64,000 nt of DNA from Isoetes taiwanensis (GCA_021234155.1 JAJEKV010000017.1:2032820-2096819); one strand, 5' to 3'; counted from the first letter of the stretch, positions 1 to 13,084 are shown. The notes: generated from the sequence alone by a model not told the origin. A program made the numbers and translations.

Positions 1-128
1 CCCTTCTTTGCCCCCTTTTGAAAATCAACCGGATCCTTCCCCTTCTCGGCTGCTGCAGCTTTCCTCTCTTCATAGCTGGGTTGGTACTCACTATCAGAGT
101 CGGAAAGGCTCTCTGAATCTGATGGCAT
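1..128 (-). CDS. Acidic N-terminal exon of unknown protein (partial)
   Basis: An open minus-strand frame starts at an ATG (128-126) and runs off the left edge without a stop, giving 42 codons. The product begins with MPSDSESLSDSDSEYQP, then has a KAAAAEKGK stretch and ends in a lysine-rich part. Such a Ser/Asp-rich, low-complexity start is common in nuclear regulatory proteins, but I recognise no domain and give no function. The frame stays open upstream of the ATG into a less biased region (to about 190), so the ATG may be internal or this may be a later exon. The part that would identify the gene lies outside the window. It could also be transposon-derived. Confidence 0.4.
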   Translation of the reverse strand, partial: MPSDSESLSDSDSEYQPSYEERKAAAAEKGKDPVDFQKGAKK

Positions 129-671
129 TGCGCTTGAGCCCAAGATTCCACAAAAATAGAGCTTAGCTCTGTGGCAGCCCTGCCCTTCAATGCAAGCGGC
201 CCAAGCCGGCGCCAGATGAACGGAGTTCGAGTTTCGGTTTGCCTCTACCTTGATCGGTGGGGCGAGCTGATCGGAACTAACACTGAGCGCATTCACCCGG
301 GAAAAAGAACTCGGCCATAGCCAAAACAGTCGAGCTCATGCTTCAGAACGCAGGTTTACCGCGGGCAAACGACCATTTGCTCTTTTCAACCATTAGATTT
401 CATTTCAAATTTAAAAATATGCTCTGTTCGACCATTACATAGACGAGGTTTCTTATAACCCAGACATGCAGGCTGTGCTTGATATGGGACTCTTCAACTA
501 TGATTGATATGGGACTCTTCAACTATGATTGATGTACCATTTAATAGTATAACACGCAATGCAAGGGAATAATATCACATGATTGACGTTCCATGCAATC
601 CACTATCCTTATCTAAGTTGCATGGCATTGTTCCACTGTCATTGGTGCAACATTTTCTACCATGCTTCCTA
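129..671. other. Non-coding stretch with a short tandem duplication
   Basis: I see no gene here. A perfect 25-bp tandem duplication lies at 481-505 and 506-530 (unit begins GATATGGGACTCTTC). The right part grades into the first degenerate units of the minisatellite. Confidence 0.5.
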
Positions 672-2290
672 ATTATTTACCACTACACTAACTTGTCAAG
701 GTTTACCGCTAGATATGGTTGTCTAGGTTAACCATTGCAACCACATGTCCAAGTTTACCATCTCAAGTGCATGTCCAGGTTTACCACTACACTAACTTGT
801 CTAGGTTTACCATTACACTTGCATGTCCAGGTTTAACACTTCACATGCTTGTCCAGGCTAACCATTGCACTAGCATGTCCAAGTTTACCATTGCACTTGC
901 ATGTCCAAGTTTACCATCTCAAGTGCATGTCCAGGTTTACCACTACACTAACTTGTCTAGGTTTACCACTAGACATGGTTGTCTAGGTTAACCATTGCAA
1001 ACACATGTCCAAGTTTACCATCTCAAGTGCATGTCCGGTTTACCACTACACTAACTTGTCTAGGGTTTACCACTAGACATGGTTGTCTAGGTTAACCATT
1101 GCAACCACATGTCCGTGCTTACCATCTCAAGTGCATGTCCAGGGTTTTACCACGGACATGGTTGTCTAGGGTTAACCATTGCAACCACATGTCCAAGTTT
1201 ACCATCTCAAGTGCATGTCCAGGTTTACCACTACACTAACTTGTCTAGGTTTACCACTAGACATGGTTGTCTAGGTTAACCATTGCAACCACATGTCCAA
1301 GTTTACCATCTCAAGTGCATGTCCAAGTTTACCACTACACTAACTTGTCTAGGTTTACCACTAGACATGGTTGTCTAGGTTAACCATTGCAACCACATGT
1401 CCAGGTTTACCATCTCAAGTGCATGTCCAGGTTTACCACTACACTTAGTTGTCCAGGTTTATATTACCATTACACTTGCATGTCCAGGTTTAACACTTCA
1501 CATGCTTGTCCAGGCTAACCATGGTTTACCACTAGACATGGTTGTCTAGGTTAACCATTGCAACTACATGTCCAGGTTTACCATCTCAAGTGCATGTCCA
1601 GGTTTACCACTAGACATGGTTGTCTAGGTTAACCATTGCAACCACATGTCCAAGTTTACCATCTCAAGTGCATGTCCAGGTTTACCACTACACTAACTTG
1701 TCTAGGTTTACCACTAGACATGGTTGTCTAGGGTTAACCATTGCAATCACATGTCCGGTTTACCATCTCAAGTGCATGTCCGGTTTACCACGGACATGGT
1801 TGTCTAGGTTAACCATTGCAAACCACATGTCCAAGTTTACCGGCCTCAAGTGCATGTCCAGGTTTACCACTACACTAACTTGTCTAGGTTTACCACTAGA
1901 CATGGTTGTCTAGGTTAACCATTGCAACCACATGTCCAAGTTTACCATCTCAAGTGCATGTCCATGTTTACCACTACACTAACTTGTCTAGGTTTACCAC
2001 TAGACATGGTTGTCTAGGTTAACCATTGCAACCACATGTCCAGGTTTACCATCTCAAGTGCATGTCTAGGTTTACCACTAGACATGGTTGTCTAGGTTAA
2101 CCATTGCAACCACATGTCCAAGTTTACCATCTCAAGTGCATGTCCAGGTTTACCACTACACTAACTTGTCTAGGTTTACCATGTAACTTGGAAGTCCAAG
2201 TCTACCACTACACTTAGTTGTCCAGGCTAACCATTGCACCTACTACGATTGTCCAGGCTAACCATTACACTTGCATATGCTAGGGTATTT
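672..2290. repeat. Minisatellite of 25-27 bp units with higher-order arrangement
   Basis: The basic unit is about 26 bp, of the type TGTCYARGTTTACCAYTNC. Four variant units alternate: one with CATTGCAACCA, one with CATCTCAAGTG, one with CACTACACTAACT and one with CACTAGACATGG. The first variant (AGGTTAACCATTGCAA) recurs about thirteen times, mostly at steps near 78 or 104 bp, which are three or four basic units. This is a higher-order repeat grown by unequal exchange. Edges are degenerate, with mutated units at 672-720 and 2190-2290. Open frames across the array encode only the repeat and show no sign of being genes. Confidence 0.93.
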
Positions 2291-5200
2291 GACATTAGGT
2301 TAGGGTGATTATGTGACAATAGTTACTGTTAAGGTTGGTTATCCAGTGACTCACTGATTTTGCAAAAAAACTTGATAAGTTGGGTTTTCTTAGCAAAAGA
2401 AAGCAGCATGCTAAAAAATTGTTAGGTTGACATGTATATTCAAAATGCACATTGGAGCAATGGAGCACATTACTAAAAAAAACACTTTAAAAACAAGGGC
2501 AGAAAACAATATTTATTTCTTTCCACAAGAAATAGATGTCCACAAATTTTTTTTCCTGGACAAGCCGTGAACGGAGGCGTCTTCGTGAACGGAGGCGGCA
2601 TCGAGATCAAGCCGTGAATGGAGGCGTCACACGGCAGCTTCGATATCATACTTCGGGTGGTTCAAACAGCCTGCCACTGCAGGTTGCAAGGGCCATTGCA
2701 GGATTCGTGGTACGGTGATGATTGAGGGATCATCATTCTCCATAGCAGCGACGAGTCTATTCCTTAAGCGGGTGTGAGCAGTCCCTTTCCTTCGGTTCCA
2801 ATCCATAGCATGGGCTTGAATGCATGCCTCGGATAGCGGATGGGCCATCCGGGATGGCCGATGGATGATGCATTGGCGGGCCGATGGTGATTCGATCCAT
2901 GGCCAAGCTTACCACGAATTCTGTCCGGGTTTACCACTTCCCGGAGTAGGAATACGGCGCTCCAAAAAAGAAGCATAGAAACCGTTTAGATCAAAGAAAT
3001 TATACCGATTGGCAAAAGAAAGAATGTTAAGAAGCCATGCAATGAAAGCAGAGGCATAAGTCTCAGGGCTCCATTTCTTGAGGTGATGTAAACCGTAAGA
3101 ACTGAAGCAACTCCAACGGTGCCAGTTATCAGAGAAAACATTACCAGAGTATACGTAATCTGGCCTACAAATCAAGGTTTTAAAACCCATTAATTTATGC
3201 ACAAACTGCCCTGCAAGAAAAAAAACATAAAAAATTTCTTAGGCTCTTGCTTCCGGGTGCATCAAGGTACTCGTTTAAGGCCCAACGGGAAAGGCCCAGT
3301 AGTATCACATACGTCACAAAATTTAGAAGCAACGGCCGGCAGCAAAAAGCCTTCCCAAATTTGGCATCCATTTCTCGCCAATAATTTGCTTCAATGTTGA
3401 AAATTAAAACCCAAAAACTCGTCAGATCGAGCCTTAAACCCTGCTACAAGGAAACAATAAATTGGGCTCAAATTTCAGCTCAAAAAATCACCCAGAAAGA
3501 AAAAAAGTAGAACTAATGTTAGACGGCCTGGTCCGACAAACTTGACCCAGAGATGTCAATTTGTTGCAAAAATAAAATGGTGTGGATGCATGCCTTCATG
3601 ATTCCGCTGAATGTTCTTCATGTTAACAGGTCTAACTCATATAGGCAAAATATGACAAAGTGTTCAAGAAGCCGTCGAGAAATAACTTTTTGAATGGGGT
3701 ATGCATGCATTGGCTCATCGGAACATGCTAACTTGTCTCTATCCATTACTGAAGTCAGTTAATACCCAACCCCTAAGTGCTCCATTTAAAAATACAGTAT
3801 AAAAGGTCATCAACAAGAGAAACCTTAGAGATGCAAAAGCACATGAAGATACTACACCTCTAGTTTCTATTCAATTTCTCCAATTCTACAGCCAACATGT
3901 ATGTGGGTTCGACTCACAGAGAACATTGGGGCCCTTCAAAACTGGTTTGAGAGACAGCTGCCCATGGCATTGTTTTAGCCTAAAACGTTGCTATTACCAA
4001 GACAAATATTGGATGGAACCTATTTATTCCACTGCCACCGTCCACCATCGTGGCTTCCCCTGCACCACTATAACCACACAACTATTGCTTCTTCTTGGTG
4101 AGTCCATGCAATGTCTGCAAATAAAATAATTGGAAAGAAAAATAAGTTATAATTGATTCAAGGGAAAGGGTGTTTACATCAACAACGTTGCTACATAAAT
4201 TAAGAGCTTCATTTTAAGTTGCCTAAAGCATTCCAAGGACAACTCTTACTTTGTTAGTACCCTATTTTAGTACTCACATAAGCATCTCGAAATGCAGATT
4301 CTTTAATACTTTAATTTAACCTAAGCATTCATATAAGCATCTCGAAATGCAGATTCTTTAATACTCTTTGCCACATGAACCACAACAAATACTATAAAAG
4401 GATTCTTTATCATACTCACCCACCTCTATATACATGGGCCGCCGCGATAAATTTCTTGTAGACATTATTTATGATGAATGAAGTTGTAATATTCGTACTG
4501 GGCAATCTATATCCATGGATTGAAATTGATATCTATCTAGAATTGGCACATTCAGGTTCTGGAGCATGCCCAACTATTCATCTCTTTGCCCCAAGCCTGC
4601 CCTACTGCGAGTTCGCCTAATTTCTATAAAAAGCATTAATGTCTAGAAAACATTTGCCAACGTAACTAATCTTGTAACTCTATTATTTGCCCGACCTTCT
4701 AAATTATGCTTAGACAAATTTGGCCTTAAGGGCAACCTTGATTACAGTTCCCCAAAAACTACTGGGACAAATTTAGCTTTCGAGATTGCCATGTGGCGCA
4801 GGTAGGTGCCGAAAAGAGGCTACCGAAATGTACCCTTTCCCTTTAGTGTTATGTAAGATTTTTAACTCCACTAGTCCACAATATTAACAGATGGTTTATG
4901 TGCACCGTACACACACCATTGGCCCTGTTTCGCCCTGTGCAAAAACAACAAGCTCTTGATGCTCCTCGAAAATGCCTAGCCATTTCACATGACTTCGACG
5001 GCAATGACGACATCATATAAGGCCCAGATTCCACTAGGCCGACAGTTGCTGTGAGGACCCACGTGAAACAAATAAGCGGCTGAAGCCACTATTGGGATTC
5101 CACTACATGGTGGAAATTCTTGAGGTGGAGTCAGTTATGAGGATTTGTTGTGACGGGGGATGTTGCCTGGCAGATGGCCTTTAACAACCATGGCATGTTT

Positions 5201-5476
5201 GAACCAGTTTTTCCTTCGATGTGGCTTTAACATGACACTCACGAAAAAATTCGTTAAATCCACAAAAACCTCGTGTATTTTTTTTGGTTCAAACATGACC
5301 GTAGTTGATAAATAAGACGCTCGTAGTAGAATCTGGGCCTAAATTGCCCATAAGGTATGCCCACTTGTGTATAATACTACGTGTATTCCAAATCCCATGT
5401 CAGCACCACGTCGCAGGACACGCACTTACGCACTATAGGGTGTATTGATGGGTAAACTGGCAGTTTAGTAGAAGCC
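2291..5476. other. Intergenic region, no convincing gene
   Basis: AT-rich sequence with short frames only. The longest is a 97-codon minus frame (3202-2909) that contains WHRWSCFSSYGLHHLKKW and has no recognisable domain. It could be a decayed coding piece, so I do not call it. A 33-bp direct repeat is annotated separately. The last 100 bases precede the start of the seven-exon gene and should hold its promoter and leader, but no clear TATA box stands out. Confidence 0.4.
4278..4365. repeat. Perfect 33-bp direct repeat
   Basis: Two identical 33-bp copies (4278-4310 and 4333-4365), starting ATAAGCATCTCGAAATGC, are separated by 22 bp. This is a local duplication with no sign of function. Confidence 0.85.
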
Positions 5477-8158
5477 ATGGCCGCTTCCTATTCTGGAGCC
5501 CGGATCTCGCTTCAAAAGTCGGGTATGCTATCTAGGGAGCAACTGTTTCAACTCTTTCAAGAATTTACACAGCTTATTGACAAACCGGGTATGTTGTTTA
5601 ACGCTTCTACTGTCAATTGGAAAGCATTTGAAAGTGCAATGCCGCCAACTACCAATTAGAAGATGGGTTAAGGATTTGTACCTGAAGCAGCATAGGTTTC
5701 ATGACTTACTTGAACCAAGTCAGTCATTTTTTTATGTGCATGGGATCTCTGTACTTCTGCTTTTTTATCCTCTATAGGAGGTACAACCTGCAATAGGAGC
5801 AAATTAATTAACATTGCCAGAGGTAATGTCGTGTAACGCCTTCTTATTTCTTACCTGTGAACAGAAGTAAAGAAACGGATAGCTGATGCTGTGAAGGGCA
5901 AAAAGGTCAGAATTTAACCTGCAATGTCATGGTTCGTTAATAACTATGAAATATTACTTCCCAACAATTTCGTTTGAAATTGAGATATAAAGCTTTACTT
6001 TGGCTGAAACTGTACAATATTAAATTTGGAGCTGCTTGCTATAGAGAATCATAAACTTTCAGAATGAAATGGAAATTGCCTTATTTATCTGGGGTACATG
6101 TAATCAGGAAGCAGTTGGAGTTACCACCGAAATTCAAGAAGAAATTTTTCTTAGAATGGGTGTTGGTAATGCTTTTCTCACTAATTTAGAAAGATGTTAT
6201 AGGTGCAAAACAATGCTGGTTCTGTTGCTTAGCGGTAGTTACATACTCATATAAAACATTCCTCTTACTGTTTCTGATTCTATATGGAATCACATCACCA
6301 CCTTTTATATTTTTTCAGAGCCAAAATTTGGCATCGCATGTTTGGGGAGAGTAAATATTGTGTATAAGGATGATCGGGAATTAATGTTGAAGTTCTATGA
6401 GTTTGTGTCCAGGTGAGCATCTCAAAAGTTTTTTATTTCTTTATTGCTCCTCCTTTTTATTCCTCTTTAGGTTTATTTGTTTTGGAAGCCAAACTATATT
6501 AAGAAGTCAATAAGATGATGATAAGTCTGCAGAGGAATCTTGATGATGTGATATTAATACAAAAAGGATAGGCAAGTAATTAACTTAACAACTTTGAAAT
6601 TATAAGTTACCTCCTTAAGTAGCAACAAAACTCCACGGAAGTTTGGTATTACCATCTCCACAGTCACAATCACATCTTGTGTATTCTGCATCAACCTCAC
6701 CTCCAATTATTATCATTCCATCCACCTGGTTTTAGTAGTCCAAGTTCGAATTTGCAGGCAAGAATTAGCATCTGACTTTTTCTGCATCCTATATATGTGT
6801 CATGCCCTTGCCTTCTTTTGGAAGTTCCTTGTCTTTGCCATGTTACTGAGATTAAAGCAAAAATTTAGATTCCAATGGCAAGGTTCCCTGATAAGACAGA
6901 TGGAAGATACAAATTCGATTGATGCAAATTGTGAAAGAAAACGAATGATATTCATGATGTAGTTGTCAGATGCTGATGCAGTTGTCAATTCATCATTGAT
7001 TTGACAAAGATGATGGTAAGACACTGCATCTTTTGATTGAAAAAGGCTTAGTGAATGGACAGAATGGAAATGCGAAAATGCAAGTAGATATTGAAAAGAG
7101 ATACGAACCTTGGCTATTGAGGAAGATGCTTTTTGTTGGCTATCGTACATCCTTTGGTATGCTATCAAGCACTGTTAAGGGAAATACTTTGAAATATATT
7201 GGTGAATCAAACAAGCAGAATGTGAGATCCATATATTGGTGAATCGAGCAACTGGATATGTGGAAAACAGGACTGGAAGCCACCGCACAACAAGGATGAT
7301 GATAAAATGGACAGGGTATAACAAAGTCCATATAGCCAGGACATGCAATTAGCAAAAGGAAAGCGTTCACGGATTATATGCTGGCATGTCCCTTGTCTTT
7401 AGAAAAACCATCCCTCAATATTGGACTATTAAGGGGGAATACAAAGATGGCAAGGTCATATACCCAATTGTTTGGTCTTTTCTTATATTGATTAGACAGT
7501 TCAGGATAAGGACCATGGAATATTATTTCAATAGTTAAGTATGCATCTGAATTTAATAAAGTACTAATTGTATTCCAGTGATTGTTTCAACTCAGACTCT
7601 CTGCAATTCCTTGTGCGTCTAGGTTCTTTTCTATGTTGTCTAAGCATTCAAAGTATTCTTGTGGCGTAGAGAGGAAATGGCTTGTGATGAGGCTGAACTA
7701 GGACGGGATGCTTTTCAACAGAAAATGCAGCAATTTCAAAGAACGCCAGGAACAAGTATGTGATTGCCTTTGTGTACTTCTCTTTTTTTCCATCTTATGA
7801 TTCGTGTATTAAGAGAACCTACTTGTAACAGCAACTGAAGGTACTACAGCAGCTGAGGAGTTTACCTGTCAATAAACAGCAATCTTTTATTCACGAGGTA
7901 ATGCTTAAGCATGTGTGAAATATAGTAGTAATTTTATTTCTGTTTTGGCCTGGTTTTGCAATAAGGGTGTGTCACATAATATTGGAAAACCTTCCTTTTA
8001 CAAGACAGTGAATATAATTTCCGTTTTTTCATTAACCTTGATTGTCCATGCAGCTGCAAGGAACAATGCAATCCTTATGTCAGCAGGGGCATCATTCTAT
8101 GAGTGCCTCTGAAATCCAAGATCTCTTTCAACATTTTCAGCAGCATCACAAGGCTTAA
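5477..8158 (+). CDS. Seven-exon conserved plant gene of unknown function, frame broken by one base
   Basis: Exons read 5477-5588, 5865-5905, 6108-6165, 6319-6412, 7670-7755, 7832-7897 and 8054-8158, all with GT/AG borders. The start codon is in good context (GCCATGG). Joined, they give about 186 residues: an N-terminal LSREQLFQLFQEF helix, a lysine-rich KKRIADAVKGKK segment, TTEIQEEIFLRMGV, CLGRVNIVYKDDRELMLKFY, EEMACDEAELGRDAF, and a Gln-rich end (KVLQQLRSLP, SASEIQDLFQHFQQH). From memory this resembles uncharacterised proteins conserved in land plants; I know no assigned function. Phases agree across all junctions except exon 5 to 6. There the exon total is 562 nt and one G too many in the GG at 7749-7750 throws the last two exons out of frame. 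The gene is either a recent pseudogene or carries a sequencing or assembly error. Intron 4 (6413-7669) is long and holds possible LINE ORF1-like debris. Confidence 0.8.
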
Positions 8159-10120
8159 AATGTTTGATTGGATACTTTTGCTGAAAACAAATATGGGTTT
8201 TAACAAAGTTAAAGACAGATTTTGTTGCCTGCGTCTTTACTACTAAAGGGTGGGATCAGAGGTGTCTTTATAAGTCTTGTTACATATGAATACAGACCCT
8301 ATCACAAAATATAGAATATCCAATGCCTCAACAACGTCAAACAAAACATTGAATAACCATGCTCGACCCACGGGGCATGTCGATGTCCAAATATCAATTT
8401 CCTAAGAAGTGCACTTGAGAAACTAACTAATTGAATAGAGATCCCGTATTAGCATCTTTTGCCCTACCTCAAAGTCAATTGGGTGGCGAAAGCAATTTTT
8501 CTCAAATACTCCTCCACCAAAGCAACTTTTCTCAAGCGCACTAAAAAACCATAGCCCAAACAGTGTTAATTTGGATTATCATTATCGAAAAACAGTCAAA
8601 GTAGTTTTGTGCCTTCTATGCCTTTCGTATGGCAGATTGTTCTCAAATTCCAGCCTTTACAAAAATTTAAAATGACTGAATTCAAATTTTTAATCAAAAA
8701 ATGTAGAATGGACACATTTGTATTACTTGCATTATAACTCAAAAAAGAGTACATAAAGAAATCAACTAATGAGCGGCATTGCTCTTCTAACTTTTGCTAC
8801 ATGTCAATCCTTAAAACATGTTTGCCAATCTATGGACTTAAAACATGTTTACCAATCTATGGATTCAAATGGTTCATCACATATTAAGACCAACATTGTT
8901 AAGGCCAAGTGTCTCTAGGTTCATATGAGTTCTTATAGCACTTTGATAGCATTTTGACAATCTATGGATTCAAATGGTTCATCACATATTGAGACCAACA
9001 TTGTTAAGTCCAAGTGTCTCTAGGTTCATATGAGTTCTTATAGCACTTTTGATAGCATTTTGACAGAAAAACCTCGCTCACAACTTCTTGTCATGGCTTT
9101 CAAGAATGACCATGCAACATTGCCATAAGTTCGTTAGGGTCGGGAAAATTGTTCCACCGGGCTATCACAAGTTCCATTTTCATCTCTCACTTGATGTATT
9201 ATCTCTGCAAAGGCACACAAACAAAATTTAAGCTTCATTACCAAATCCAAAACATAAAGAGTTTTGCTAAATCTCAATTAACATAAGAACTGCCCGCATG
9301 CACACCCACATGTACCCTTATGTTTGTCTATCTTGCACATGAAAACCCGGTTATTGCCAAGGTCGTCCCATTAGTAGCAAGGCGAGCCCTCCGTGTCCCC
9401 GCTTTCTGTGCATTCATTGAAGATGGAGTAACGCCGTATCCTAACAAGTCGGGTAGCCTATCTCCAAAGATGCTCCCATGTTTTCATGAGGAAGATGAGG
9501 CCCATATCGGTGGCAACCGAAGTTGAGACCGCCTCCAAAGAGCATGAGGGGTGGTGGAAGTGGAGGCAAGATGTGGCGTGCCGCTCTCGCATGTCATTTT
9601 AGGTTTTGAGTTTGGATATCCCACATTTCTATTTTTAGTTTCTTGAATCCCATATTTAAACATAGACCTCATTTTCATTCAATCTTGTAGAAAATGATTT
9701 TTTTTAATTTTAGTCGCAATACTTCAATGGATCGATAATTCTTGGCATGATTGCTATGTTTTTGAGGGCCATTCTCCTCGTTAGCCTTCCAAAGCTTATG
9801 TTTTCATTTAATACAAAAACTCAACAAGAAGACTCAATCGACATCCTAGAATAGGATGGAGAGCTAGAAGACAATATAAATTATACATATATAAAAGAGG
9901 TCTCCTAGGAGATTTTGGGTATGTCCAAGGCAAAATGGGACGACATTGATAATCATGCTTGGAACTGCCTTCCCTCATTTGAGGATGATATATGGCACCA
10001 ACTCTATCAGATGAGGAGGGCTATCTTCTTTAATGCCTAGATGCCATATAGTTGTAGACGATTTAGGAATTGCAATTCAAGAAAAATGAAGATGAGATAG
10101 GTTAGAAATGATGCAACTCT
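8159..10120. other. Non-coding region with tandem duplication
   Basis: No gene seen. It begins with the 3' flank of the seven-exon gene. It includes a 105-bp tandem duplication at 8853-9063 (annotated separately). Short frames near 9320-9680 on both strands match nothing I know. The long LTR-like relative on the right may extend leftwards into this stretch. Confidence 0.4.
8853..9063. repeat. Tandem duplication of about 105 bp
   Basis: Copies at 8853-8957 and 8958-9063 both start CAATCTATGGATTCAAATGG and end GATAGCATTTTGA. They differ at only a few positions (for example AAGGCC versus AAGTCC), so the duplication is young. Confidence 0.9.
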
Positions 10121-12153
10121 TGATGAATGAATTAAATAATATTATTGCAGTAAGATCTGGCAAGGATGGAAGTGTTTTCTTGCATGCTTCTGGCAAAAAG
10201 GGATGAAGTATTGAGGATTTGAAATGGCCGAAAGGCATGAGATAGCCTTGAATGAGCCGATTTGGGCCTCAGAGAAGCCGAATTGGTTAAAGAATGCAGA
10301 ATCAAGGAGATTGAAGCAAGATTTGGCAGCTGCAAATCTGATTTTGGAAGCCAAAACCAACAAAAATCGCCCGATTTGGGCTCTAAAGAGGTCGAAATGA
10401 TATGAAAGCTCCTTGGCAAGCAAAATCGGCAGGATTCAAGATGATTGGTGTTGGATTTGATGGCCTGGAAGCTGGAAACTTGTGCTATAGGCTGATGCCG
10501 AGTTCGTCATCTATAAACTGTAAACTAGGTTAGGCTTAAAAAATAAAGATAATAGTTGATTATTGAATTAATGAATTTTAACCAAAGGTAAGGGTTATAT
10601 ATATTTAAATACCTTGAAATAAACTAAATTAGAGATGGGTAAAATACATGGTAGAGGTATTACGAGTTGGGAATGGGCGCAGAAATCAATAAACTAGTTA
10701 GCAGGGTTATGGAAGCCACGGTCGCTAAGGTTATAAGTAGGAATTTGAAGGAAAGTGACATAGTTCAAAATAATAAGATATTAGCGAAGGTTGTATTTTG
10801 TTTAAGCACCGGATATTGCATGTTGCATTGTAGAGATAGTAATATTCATACGAGCTTATAACTGGATTTTCTTTGTTGCATGAAGTGTAAACTATGGGAA
10901 TTTTTGAGGTAAACTTGCTATGGAAATGTGCCTAGTCGATGTTGGGTGGAATTCATAGTATTATGATTTTTATATGGTATAATTCTTTGATATAGACCTT
11001 TGGGGCCGGAGTCTAGGTGCGATGGTCTAGACTCGTGGCTTTTGCACAATAAGAATGTAAATGGTATTATTTGACATTGGGCGTTGGTACCGCATGGTAC
11101 AACATCATGCACAGTTAAGTGGTCCTCCAATGCTGGACACAGCGTGGATGGGTGTGTACACACGTGGTTACCTCGCCTCTATATCACTGGCCTGATCAGC
11201 CGAGTTGACCTTGCTCAGACCCAGAGGAATATTGGTTGCAATGTTTAATGCTATGATTGCTTAGTTATTATATATGTAGGAACATGACAGCCTGCACACA
11301 CCATTGAAGTGGAAGATATGTGATGATGTAGCATGTGAGTTGGATAGAAAGGACTCCGAAAAGGAACAAAAAAGGAGGAAAGGAGGCATCTCGGGGGTGG
11401 AGAGACGTCACATGTCAGATTGGAGGATTGAGCCGAAAGGTGCCTGATTCGATGGAGATCGCCACTGCCTGGCCAATTAGGTTTAATGGAATGCGGAGGA
11501 TGTTTGATTGGACCATCCCGTCTTCATGGATTGGGTCTTAGCCGAGGAGACTTCATTGCATGTAATTGCTGGAATTGTTCTGCTGATGTTGCTGAGGCAA
11601 ATCCTAGAATCTTACAATATATGTGGTCCTAAACATTGGAATTAAGTTGCAATGGTCATGCTTATAGCGGATACTCATGGTGTAATTATTTTGTTGGACT
11701 AGTAACTTGGATTGCAGAGGCGAGGCTACGGTAAGGCTAAGTTATTATTTCTAGGTTAATGCTTTGTATTGTTGATGTTAGACATGTTCTAGATCCCCGG
11801 TCCCCACTTAGTCTGTGTGACTAACCCCGTGGTTGATGGTGTAAGCAGAGGTGCGAGATGCTCTGGAGAGTAGCCAAGCTTTAGAAAGGCGAGAGTAGAA
11901 GTGCGGATTGTCATTCAATAAACTTGATTATTATTATTATTATATACTGGCTTAAGGCTATAGTTATCAAGAACATTAATTGTTGTGCGAGGTTATTAAT
12001 GAGTAATAGGCAAGGATATTTTTGGGACCTTAGAATATATACAAAGATTAAATTCTTTAGCTAAGCATTGAGCTCCTAGGCTTAGGTCGATCCAACGGTA
12101 GAGATTGATGGGATCTCCAGTTACCGAGAGGTTAACTGGCCAGGCCCGTCACA
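10121..12153 (-). mobile_element. Degraded long LTR-like element, relative of the 49.6-52.3 kb insertion
   Basis: The right boundary reads CCAGGCCCGTCACA at 12140-12153. Its reverse complement, TGTGACGGGCCTGGCCAG, matches the left end of the 49623-52303 element (TGTGACGAGCCTGCCGAG). Landmarks are colinear: a segment with GATCCCCACTTAGTC lies about 350 bp from this end in both, and a segment rich in GCCGATTTGGGC and AGCCGAATTGG lies about 1.85 kb from it in both. The copy therefore lies on the opposite strand and should span at least 2 kb. I could not find its other terminus, which may lie near 9.5 kb or be lost. No coding sequence is evident, as expected for an LTR. The short frames at 10132-10423 and 10667-10861 are not called. 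Confidence 0.6.
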
Positions 12154-13084
12154 GTTATGCAAGGTGTAGCTACTCATTCAAGGCTGTTCATTAATGTTAT
12201 ACAAGAGGCTAGCTGCCAAACAAATACTGCAGGGTCCAACAGTTCAGATTCGAGGTTAAAAAATTAGTAAAGGGCAAATGACATATCAGAATATTACAAT
12301 TCCACTAGTGCTGCTCGGGAATTCAACATATTCCAACCTAAGATTCAAACAAAAGGATTTGCAGAGGTAGAATGTGTGTAAATCTTGGTTGAATTGATCT
12401 CATTCATTTGATTTTTAATGTTCAACAATTCAACCATTTATTTGATGTTTTTCATACAATAGTATGAGCAGGAATGTAAATAGTTTGATATGCAAAATTC
12501 AATAAAAGTTGCAGGATTGGGTGCACATGAAGTAAAAGATTTATGTTTTAAATCTATTTTACTGTAGCAGTTTTGGTCAACGCACTGTTCATTTGGCATT
12601 TACCAAAATACTGTAGCAAGAAACTTTGGCATATGTGATTGTTGTATGAAGTAAAAGATTTATGCTTTAAACCTATGTTACTGTTGCAATTTTGGTCAAT
12701 GCACTGTTCATTTGGCTTTGAACCTTGCAAAAACCTTTTGGCGAGCCATGCAGGGAAGGATATGAAGGTACACAACTGATTGCGCGCCATCCTATGTAGG
12801 AGTAAAAACAATGACAACTTTTTCATATGTGATTGCAGATTGCAGAATGTCATGATGCATACTTTCATGTTTTACAAATTTGTCATCAACTAGTACCATT
12901 TTGAGACAGCAAGTGACAAGACATTTCCTGCAATAACTTTATACTCTTCTCCTTCAATCACATACCAACTAAAATATAATCGAATCGAATGAACTACATC
13001 TATTAAAGTGTAACAGGTCACAAAATAAGACAAAGAAGAGAATGATAGAAGAATTACCTTGGTACTTACGAACTCTGTTTGGCT
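12154..13084. other. Non-coding region with a diverged direct duplication
   Basis: No gene seen. A segment containing AAGTAAAAGATTTATG and GCACTGTTCATTTGGC occurs at about 12529-12597 and again at about 12645-12718, with several substitutions. This is an older local duplication with a period near 116 bp. Confidence 0.55.

Noticed and set aside
719-1913. Open frames of 90 and 97 codons
   Set aside because: They lie entirely inside the minisatellite and only translate the repeat.
672-2290. CRISPR-like regular repeats
   Set aside because: The units are directly tandem and all variants of one sequence, without unique spacers, in a eukaryotic genome.
2909-3202. 97-codon minus-strand frame
   Set aside because: No recognisable domain, no support from splicing or neighbours; could be decayed coding sequence but not supportable.
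3900-3925. Pol III B box (GGGTTCGACTCAC)
   Set aside because: No A box at the right distance upstream and no tRNA fold.
7033-7242. LINE ORF1-like piece (EKRYEPWLLRK) in intron 4 of the seven-exon gene
   Set aside because: Resemblance rests on a few residues only; noted in the gene entry but too weak to annotate.
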